From: Planctomycetota bacterium
GTDB lineage: Bacteria > Planctomycetota > UBA8742 > UBA2392
DNA: 46,384 nt
Reading direction: 5' to 3'
Assembly: GCA_020848275.1 (NCBI GenBank)
Contig: JADLAK010000013.1
Coordinates: 1-46,384 of the forward strand
The position numbers were made by a program, and so were the translations under genes. Positions 41,181 through 46,384 of this stretch are shown here, piece by piece (position 1 is the stretch's first letter; each line of letters opens with the position of its first letter). The notes under the pieces were generated by a model. That model was not told where the DNA came from and searched no databases. It saw only the letters and a list, made by a program, of their open reading frames with translations.

Positions 41181-41681
41181 ATGACTGATCTTCCAGCCAA
41201 TCCAAAAGACGACGGCAAGCTGACCGACGAACAAATTGCGGCGCTTTTAAAGCCTGACACCGCCAAGCCGGGCAAGAAAAAACGCGACGACAAGGCTCCC
41301 AGCGCCCGCTTTCCCGAGGCGTTGTACATGTACCTGTTCACGGTGTTTGCCGGGCTGGTGTTGCTCGGTATCTGGGGCTACATGTTGCGCGGCGTCGAAG
41401 AAGTAATGAGCCGCGGCCCGCGACAGAACTCGCCGCTGACCGAACATCTGCTGTTCAACCTGCGCTCGACCTGGGAAGGTTTCCTCGACCAGCTCAAGCA
41501 GCGGCCGTATATCCCCATCGGCATTGTGCTGGGTTGCCTCGCGCTTTTCGTGCCGCAGACCACCCACGGGCGCAAGCGCATGATGCAATTGCTTTCGGCG
41601 CTCATCGTCGCCGCCTTTGCGGCGCTGATCGCGATGCAGTTCACGTCCGAAATGCGAATCCTGACCACCCCGCGCATATGA
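41181..41681 (+). CDS. hypothetical membrane protein
   Basis: The 166-residue protein has a charged Lys/Asp-rich N-terminus (residues 1-45), a TM helix near 50-70 and two closely spaced helices near 112-125 and 136-152. No family is recognised. Its stop overlaps the next gene's start (ATGA), so the two are coupled. It is divergent from the large kinase gene with 80 bases between. A short GGGGACTGTG/TTAACCCC-like inverted sequence lies in that gap. Function unknown. Confidence 0.7.
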   Translation: MTDLPANPKDDGKLTDEQIAALLKPDTAKPGKKKRDDKAPSARFPEALYMYLFTVFAGLVLLGIWGYMLRGVEEVMSRGPRQNSPLTEHLLFNLRSTWEGFLDQLKQRPYIPIGIVLGCLALFVPQTTHGRKRMMQLLSALIVAAFAALIAMQFTSEMRILTTPRI

Positions 41682-42328
41682 ACGCCCTCGTGACCACGCT
41701 TCTGCAGGCCGGCCCGCCTTTTGACGACCCGGAGTTCGTGGGCCATGCGGCGGCGGCGGACGTCAATGTAGGCATGATCGTGTTCTGGGTGGTGCTGGGC
41801 GTCGCGCAGTCCGTGTTGTTCGGGCTCTGGGGCCGCGCCAAGGCCGAGGAATTCGACGTCAACCCGTGGGTCGGCTTCGCCGCGGGATTTTTCTTCAGCT
41901 ACATCGGCGTGCGCGTCGTGCGCTATCTGCGCAGCGACCGGCTTTTCTATACGCCGCGCCCCGCCACGCCGCACCAGTGGCGCCAGCCTGTAAGGCCCGT
42001 GAACGCTCCCGTGGGGCAGGCTTCCAGCCTGCCTGTCGCTGCCGAAGGCGGCGACTATCAGCCGATACCGCAGTACCCGCAGCCGGGACAGCAAATCGTA
42101 GGGCAGGCTTTCAGCCTGCCCGGCGGGCCGGAGGCCCACCCCACGCAATTACCTCCATCCGAACCACAAGTCGCCGACTCCAGCCGCTTCGAATCCGTCG
42201 AGAGCACGCCACACACAGCGCCCGCCAGGCCGCAAGTCGACGCCTACGGCTTCATCATCTGCCCCGGCTGCGGCGGCCGCATCAAACAGGGCCGCAGACG
42301 CTGCGGCGCCTGCGGCGCGAATTTGTAG
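41678..42328 (+). CDS. membrane protein with C-terminal zinc ribbon
   Basis: From the ATG at 41678 the protein has 216 residues. Two hydrophobic segments (about 27-45 and 63-80) are followed by a Pro/Gln-rich linker and a C-terminal zinc ribbon with CPGCGG and CGACG, able to bind one zinc. The linker contains two copies of a VGQA(S/F)SLP peptide. They come from palindromic DNA repeats at 42015-42033 and 42101-42121 inserted in frame. An open frame extends 48 codons upstream of this ATG but is antisense-like shadow. The stop codon overlaps the first unit of the hexamer repeat. Function unknown. Confidence 0.72.
   Translation: MNALVTTLLQAGPPFDDPEFVGHAAAADVNVGMIVFWVVLGVAQSVLFGLWGRAKAEEFDVNPWVGFAAGFFFSYIGVRVVRYLRSDRLFYTPRPATPHQWRQPVRPVNAPVGQASSLPVAAEGGDYQPIPQYPQPGQQIVGQAFSLPGGPEAHPTQLPPSEPQVADSSRFESVESTPHTAPARPQVDAYGFIICPGCGGRIKQGRRRCGACGANL
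42015..42033. repeat. in-frame palindromic repeat, first copy
   Basis: GGCAGGCT pairs with AGCCTGCC around TCC. It belongs to a widespread-looking palindrome type whose second copy lies 86 bases downstream. Read in frame it encodes part of VGQASSLP in the zinc-ribbon protein. Confidence 0.7.
42101..42121. repeat. in-frame palindromic repeat, second copy
   Basis: GGGCAGGCT pairs with AGCCTGCCC around TTC. Same core as 42015-42033. It encodes part of VGQAFSLP. Confidence 0.7.
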
Positions 42329-42405
42329 GTTCAGGTCCAGGTTCAGGTTCAGAGTTAGTAAGATCGCGCCGCATCAGATTTCTGAACCTAACCCTGAACC
42401 TGAAC
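42327..42405. repeat. hexamer-unit inverted repeat, copy g
   Basis: The left arm has four 6-bp units (AGGTTC, AGGTCC, AGGTTC, AGGTTC at 42327-42350). The right arm has CTGAAC, CTAACC and two more CTGAAC (42382-42405). A 31-base loop separates them. It overlaps the preceding stop codon and ends 9 bases before the aldehyde dehydrogenase ATG. It has the same design as the heptad elements with a period of 6. Confidence 0.78.
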
Positions 42406-42414
42406 CTAAAAAAC

Positions 42415-43905
42415 ATGCCCGCCGAAAACGTCCAGAACTTCATCGCCGGTAAATGGTGCGACCCGATCAAACCCGGCGAGACCTTTCTTCGCAAAGACCC
42501 CGCCAACGGCGAGGAAGTCAGCAAACACTCGCAGGCCGGCAAAGCCGATATCGACGCGGCTGTGGCCGCCGCAAAGAAGGCCTTTGCGGGCTGGCGCAGC
42601 ACGCCGCAACCCAAACGCGCGGAAGTCATCTACCGCAGCGCCGAGATCGCGCGCAAACGCAAGGAAGAAATCGCGCAGCTCATGACGCGCGAAATGGGCA
42701 AACCAATTGCCGAAGCTCGCGGCGATGTGCAGGAAGCCATTGACATGGGCTATTACATCGCCAGCGAAGGCCGCCGCGCGTGGGGTCTGCAGATCCCGAG
42801 CGAACTGCCGAACAAGCGCATGTACACCATGCGCCAGCCGCTGGGCGTCTGCGGTTTAATAACGCCTTGGAACTTTCCTATAGCCATTCCTACGTGGAAG
42901 ACCTACCCGGCGCTGCTGATGGGCAACACGGTCGTGTTTAAACCCGCGAGCGAGACGTCGCTGCTCGGCAAACGTTTCACGGAACTCTTGATCGAAGCCG
43001 GCGTGCCCTCGGGCGTTTTCAACCTCGTGGTCGGCGCGGGCAGCACCTGTGGCAACGCGCTGGTCGAACATCCCGACGTGCGCATGATTTCGTTTACCGG
43101 CAGCACGACGACGGGTCTGGGTATCGCGGCGAAGGCCGCACCATTAAACAAGCGCGTGAGCCTGGAGATGGGTGGCAAGAACCCGGTGGTCGTGATGGAC
43201 GACGCGGACCTCGAACTCGCCTGCAACGCGATCCTGTGGGCGGCCTACGGCACGACGGGCCAGCGCTGCACCGCGTGCTCGCGCGCGATCATTCACGCGG
43301 CGGTGTACGACAAGTTGTTAAAGATGCTGGTCGAGGGCGCGAAGAAACTCCACGTCGGCCACGGCAGCGATCCCAAGTCGTTCCTGGGCGCCGTTGTTAA
43401 TGAAAAACAACTTAAAAGCATCCACGGCTACGTCGAAATCGGCGTCAAAGAGGGGGCCAAGCTCGAGTGCGGCGGCGCGCCGCTCACCCAGGGCGAATAC
43501 GCCAAGGGGCATTTCTACCCGCCGACGATCCTGTCGGGCGTGACGCCGAAGATGCGCGTGGCGGTCGAGGAAATCTTCGGCCCGGTGCTGAGCGTGATCA
43601 AAGCGAAGGACTACGACGATGCGATCGCGATTGCGAACAACGTCGAGTTCGGCCTGTCGGGCAGCTTCTTTAGCCGCGACGTGAACCTGTGCCACCGCGC
43701 GAGCGAAGAGATGGAAGTCGGCCTGTGCTACATCAATGCGGGCACGACGGGCGCGGAGGTCAGCACGCCCTTTGGCGGCTGGAAGAACACCGGCAACGGC
43801 CACCGCGAAGGCGGCCCGACGGTGATCGATGCTTTTTCCGAAATCAAAACCGTGATCACTGACTACAGCGGCAAAGTCCAGAAAGCCCAAATCGACAACA
43901 ACTGA
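42415..43905 (+). CDS. aldehyde dehydrogenase family protein
   Basis: The 496-residue NAD(P)-dependent enzyme oxidises an aldehyde to a carboxylate. TPWNFP places Asn153, LEMGGKNP places Glu251 and GQRCTACSR places the nucleophile Cys285; FTGSTTTG is the cofactor glycine motif. The C-terminal FGGWKNTGNGHREGG resembles semialdehyde-type members such as the ALDH7 or alpha-ketoglutaric-semialdehyde groups, so the substrate may be a semialdehyde, but this is a guess. The ATG sits directly after the hexamer repeat with no Shine-Dalgarno site. The stop is followed by a single-arm heptad tract. Confidence 0.88.
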   Translation: MPAENVQNFIAGKWCDPIKPGETFLRKDPANGEEVSKHSQAGKADIDAAVAAAKKAFAGWRSTPQPKRAEVIYRSAEIARKRKEEIAQLMTREMGKPIAEARGDVQEAIDMGYYIASEGRRAWGLQIPSELPNKRMYTMRQPLGVCGLITPWNFPIAIPTWKTYPALLMGNTVVFKPASETSLLGKRFTELLIEAGVPSGVFNLVVGAGSTCGNALVEHPDVRMISFTGSTTTGLGIAAKAAPLNKRVSLEMGGKNPVVVMDDADLELACNAILWAAYGTTGQRCTACSRAIIHAAVYDKLLKMLVEGAKKLHVGHGSDPKSFLGAVVNEKQLKSIHGYVEIGVKEGAKLECGGAPLTQGEYAKGHFYPPTILSGVTPKMRVAVEEIFGPVLSVIKAKDYDDAIAIANNVEFGLSGSFFSRDVNLCHRASEEMEVGLCYINAGTTGAEVSTPFGGWKNTGNGHREGGPTVIDAFSEIKTVITDYSGKVQKAQIDNN

Positions 43906-43938
43906 TCGGCCGTCGGTGATCGGTTGCCAGTTGTCGGT
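43904..43938 (+). repeat. single-arm heptad tract after the aldehyde dehydrogenase gene
   Basis: Five 7-bp units run from 43904: GATCGGC, CGTCGGT, GATCGGT, TGCCAGT and TGTCGGT. It overlaps the TGA stop (43903-43905) and has no inverted partner nearby. It has the 7-base period of the elements at 7008-16852. Confidence 0.6.
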
Positions 43939-43952
43939 AGAGGCGTCGTTAC

Positions 43953-44026
43953 GAGCCGCGCGCGCAAGCAAGCGGTCCGGTAACTGCAAAAGCATTCACC
44001 ACGGAGAACACGGAGTGCACGGAGAA
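43953..44026 (+). repeat. left copy of a 73-74 bp inverted repeat pair
   Basis: This segment matches the reverse complement of 45774-45846 at about 85 percent identity by eye, including a perfect run AACTGCAAAAGC and a nearly perfect TTCACCACGGAGAACACGGAG. The two copies face each other across 1.75 kb holding one AT-richer gene. The 44027-44102 stretch beyond it holds no gene. Confidence 0.72.
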
Positions 44027-44102
44027 CTGCATTGCCGTTTCAGAGCCCCGAGCGTTAGCGAGCGGGCCTGTTTTGGCTTCGCGACCGAAGATGAACAACC
44101 CG

Positions 44103-45632
44103 TCAGTCGGTCTTGTTTGCCGACAATTCCTCTGCCCAAGGATCGAACGGAATAATCTTGTCCTTGTATTTTTCCCACCAAACATCCACCACCGTTCCAA
44201 ACTGCATCTCTTCACGCCGTACATAAGATGTCGTCACCGGCTGGGCGATTCCACTTTTGGCAGCGGAATTGGACAGAAGTTCGAGAATCTTCTGCTGGAG
44301 CAATTCGTCGCCAGTACCGCTCATGCCGGTCTCCGGCACAAAGTGCAGAAACTTGATCGCCCTGGGAAAATACTCCTTATGTCCGCGCCGGACCAAAGTC
44401 AGTCCAGCCCAAGCGCCTGGCCTGCCTTCCAATTTTGCGAACTCTTTGAGTGCCTTTTCGCCTTGCACCGCGTCGTCAAAGCAAAGGTAAACTGCGGCAG
44501 CCACGCGAACTCCCTGTTCCTTGGCATCCAGGAGCGTAATTAGGTTCGAAATCCGATCTTTGCCGCAAGAATGGCCAAAAAAAGACCCGAAAAGGTAAGG
44601 TTTCTCCGCCGCAGACCAATGCGCGTTCTTGTCTTGAGTCCAATCCTTCAACCACTTGGCCACCGGGGCGGGCTCGTAGCGCGTAAGCGTTTCAACAGCC
44701 TCGCCAAAATCCTCATGAGCAATATCGCCGCTTTCGACGATTTTGCGGAGGGCGGCTAACTTCTTAGCATCGGGAATCGTTTGCTCGTCGGCCTGTGGCA
44801 AGGCTTGGTCTTTCGGGTGCAGCCGACCATCAATTTCGGTCTGGATTTCGGTCAACTTGTCCTTGTTCCAAGGCAAGTCCTTCGCATCCATCCGTTTCAG
44901 ATAGCTCACGGTTTCTGCATATCCGGCTTCTTTCAAAACGTGGGCTATGGTGGACTGGATTTCTTTCTTCGCATCCTTGGCGTAAGCAACTAGCAGCTTC
45001 AGTGCGGCGGCACAGTCGTTCGCCGCACGCATGTTGGCGACCAATTGGATTGCGATGGTCTCCGCCTCATCCTCTAATTTCCCACGCAGCAGGCGTTTGC
45101 TTGTGACAACGGCAAGAATCAGCGCCTCCTGTTTGCTTGGCGAATGGCCAAAGAACTCCTTGGCCTGCGACTCAAAGGTTGGGTTCTTTGGGTCTTCTTG
45201 AACGCTGGCACTTTTCTCTACGGGCCACCGACCCTGGAATAGCGGAAGCGAAAAATCGAATCTCACCTGGCGCCAGAATTCGGGTATCGGAGCGCCACTG
45301 CTCATCGACATCAGCGTAGAGGGAGCCTTGGTCTTAAAGCCAGTGATGCCCAATCGCTCGCCAACTAGGACAAGCGGATACTGAGGTCCCCAATAGTTTG
45401 CCGCGATCTTGATCCGCACCGTGTCGCCGGCCTTCGGCCCGCGCCAGGATTGAACGACTTTGTACTCGGCAACGATCCCGCCAGCCTTGGTGCATTCGAC
45501 GATTCCCACAAAATCGGCATCATGAAGGAGCTTTTCCGTCGGAATGGGGTCAATGGTGTGCGCATCCGCCACACTGGCCAGAATGCACGTTGCAAAGCCA
45601 ATTAATAGTAATGAACCAAGTGGTACGCGCAT
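44103..45632 (-). CDS. exported hypothetical protein, HEAT-like helical repeats
   Basis: From the ATG at 45632 the protein has 509 residues, with a signal peptide (RVPLGSLLLIGFATCILASVADA). Residues 30-120 are beta-rich. The later part is rich in helical pairs such as AALRKIVESGD and LLDAKEQGVRVAAAVYLCFD that suggest HEAT-like repeats. No catalytic motif is visible. GGAGG lies 8 bases before this ATG, so it is preferred to the ATG at 45653. By eye the gene is close to half GC, below the window average, and it lies between the inverted repeats 43953-44026 and 45774-45846, suggesting transfer. Probably periplasmic. Confidence 0.75.
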   Translation of the reverse strand: MRVPLGSLLLIGFATCILASVADAHTIDPIPTEKLLHDADFVGIVECTKAGGIVAEYKVVQSWRGPKAGDTVRIKIAANYWGPQYPLVLVGERLGITGFKTKAPSTLMSMSSGAPIPEFWRQVRFDFSLPLFQGRWPVEKSASVQEDPKNPTFESQAKEFFGHSPSKQEALILAVVTSKRLLRGKLEDEAETIAIQLVANMRAANDCAAALKLLVAYAKDAKKEIQSTIAHVLKEAGYAETVSYLKRMDAKDLPWNKDKLTEIQTEIDGRLHPKDQALPQADEQTIPDAKKLAALRKIVESGDIAHEDFGEAVETLTRYEPAPVAKWLKDWTQDKNAHWSAAEKPYLFGSFFGHSCGKDRISNLITLLDAKEQGVRVAAAVYLCFDDAVQGEKALKEFAKLEGRPGAWAGLTLVRRGHKEYFPRAIKFLHFVPETGMSGTGDELLQQKILELLSNSAAKSGIAQPVTTSYVRREEMQFGTVVDVWWEKYKDKIIPFDPWAEELSANKTD

Positions 45633-45773
45633 GGGACGTTCCTCCAATCGCATCTAATAACGAGCGACGAATTGGGGTGGCCCGAATGCATTGCGAAACT
45701 TCGCGACTTTGCGTGGTGGCGACCCCGCACTTCAACAGCATTGCCAGGGCAAGGATGCCCTAGCTACACGCTT

Positions 45774-45846
45774 TTCTCTGTGCGCTCCGTGTTCTCCGTG
45801 GTGAACGCTTTTGCAGTTGCGTGCCGCTTGCTTACGCTTCGCGCTC
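45774..45846 (-). repeat. right copy of the 73-74 bp inverted repeat pair
   Basis: Inverted partner of 43953-44026. The stretch from 45633 to 45923 has no gene: besides this repeat it holds a TTCGCGACTTTGCGTG tract near 45704 and the direct repeat at 45868-45922. Confidence 0.72.
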
Positions 45847-45867
45847 TGTTAACTGCCGCCTGACGCT

Positions 45868-45922
45868 GGGGACAGTCCGCACGCTCGCCGTTGCTTCGCT
45901 CCGGCTCGCTGGGACAGTCCCC
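45868..45922. repeat. GGGACAGTCC direct repeat
   Basis: GGGGACAGTCC (45868-45878) and GGGACAGTCCCC (45911-45922) are directly repeated across a G/C-rich spacer with CGCTC-type motifs. The second copy ends one base before the TldD/PmbA stop codon (45924-45926). Confidence 0.55.
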
Positions 45923-45923
45923 G

Positions 45924-46384
45924 TTAGAACCCGGTCGGTGAGCTGAAGCGGAACTTCTTGAGCTTGAGGGCGGGGACGACAAAGTTGCCGCCGAAGAGCG
46001 CGCCGCCGGTTGCGTGCGCGTCTTTGCCCACCGCCTCAACCTCAGCAAACGCCGTCAGCAGGCTCTGCGTAAACCGCATGTTCTTCACGGCCTTGGTGAT
46101 CTTGCCGTTCTCGATCATGAACGTGCCCGAGCGCGTCATGCCCGTCAGCGACAGGTCCATCGGGTCCACCACATTCGTGTAGTGAAACTTCGTGATCAGC
46201 AGGCCGCGCGGCGTCGACGCGATCATCTGCTCCACCGTCTGGTCGCCCGTCGCGACCACGATGCTCGACGGCCCCGGGCCGCCGCTGTCCGGCTGCATGT
46301 TCGCGTGGCCCGTGTTCTCGGCCTTGCACAGCTTGGCGCTGCGCCGGTCGTGGCAAACGCCCTTGATCACGCCCTTGTCGACCA
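45924..46384 (-). CDS. TldD/PmbA family protease, C-terminal part, cut by window edge
   Basis: The frame is open to the right edge, so the N-terminal part is missing. Visible are TPRGLLITKFHYTNVVDPMDLSLTGMTRSGTFMIENGKITKAVKNMRFTQSLL-type sequence, which is the C-terminal domain of TldD/PmbA metallopeptidases, and a closing FVVPALKLKKFRFSSPTGF. These heterodimeric enzymes degrade or mature peptides in the cytoplasm. The HExxxH zinc site, which would tell TldD from PmbA, lies outside the window. The start cannot be given. Confidence 0.88.
   Translation of the reverse strand, partial: VDKGVIKGVCHDRRSAKLCKAENTGHANMQPDSGGPGPSSIVVATGDQTVEQMIASTPRGLLITKFHYTNVVDPMDLSLTGMTRSGTFMIENGKITKAVKNMRFTQSLLTAFAEVEAVGKDAHATGGALFGGNFVVPALKLKKFRFSSPTGF

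Noticed and set aside
41866..42414. Long N-terminal extension of the aldehyde dehydrogenase frame
   Set aside because: The extension is shadow of the zinc-ribbon gene in another frame. The true protein begins at the ATG at 42415, where family similarity starts.

Overview
The window is a GC-rich chromosomal stretch of a bacterium that is probably a member of the Planctomycetota or a close relative. The strongest marker is a TPR protein ending in two copies of the RNA polymerase alpha C-terminal domain (5707-7005), a fusion I associate with planctomycetes. Three Hanks-type Ser/Thr kinases, futalosine-route menaquinone synthesis and frequent genes without Shine-Dalgarno sites fit this. No species can be named from the sequence alone. 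There is no rRNA, tRNA, CRISPR array or recognisable transposase.

Layout. 1-244 holds strong inverted repeats of unknown role. 245-5569 (minus) runs from a DUF454-like membrane protein through gyrA, a cyclophilin lipoprotein and a MOSC protein to a small membrane protein. 5707-9314 (plus) carries the alpha-CTD protein, a membrane-anchored kinase and two small membrane proteins. 9352-19863 (minus) carries metabolic genes: ispA, dxs, nadK, an HD-GYP protein, mqnD, a polyferredoxin, a cysteine desulfurase and aroA. 19856-25463 (minus) is pilMNO, a PilP-like gene and pilQ, preceded by a good promoter. 25625-28546 is a minor-pilin unit (PilX-, PilW- and PilV-like) with its own promoter and terminator, and 28870-31181 holds four tandem pilin paralogues. 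31415-41100 (minus) is a tightly overlapping run of kinase, dual-specificity phosphatase, two glycosyltransferases, an MsbA-like exporter, a third glycosyltransferase and a second kinase. 41181-43905 (plus) has two small membrane proteins and an aldehyde dehydrogenase. 43953-45846 is an AT-richer gene between inverted copies of a 73-74 bp repeat. The right edge cuts a TldD/PmbA gene.

How the parts fit. The pilus genes supply inner-membrane assembly proteins, secretin and pilins; no PilB, PilC, PilD or PilT is present here. AroA feeds chorismate to the futalosine pathway (MqnD), while Dxs and IspA make the prenyl side chain, so several genes converge on menaquinone. The kinase/phosphatase/glycosyltransferase/MsbA run looks like an envelope-glycan unit under phosphorylation control.

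The most unusual feature is a set of intergenic elements built from degenerate 7-bp (once 6-bp) tandem units in both arms of an inverted repeat. The unit sequence differs from place to place, and the elements sit at or within a few bases of stop codons. One occupies every junction from dxs to the polyferredoxin gene, and another lies in frame inside aroA.
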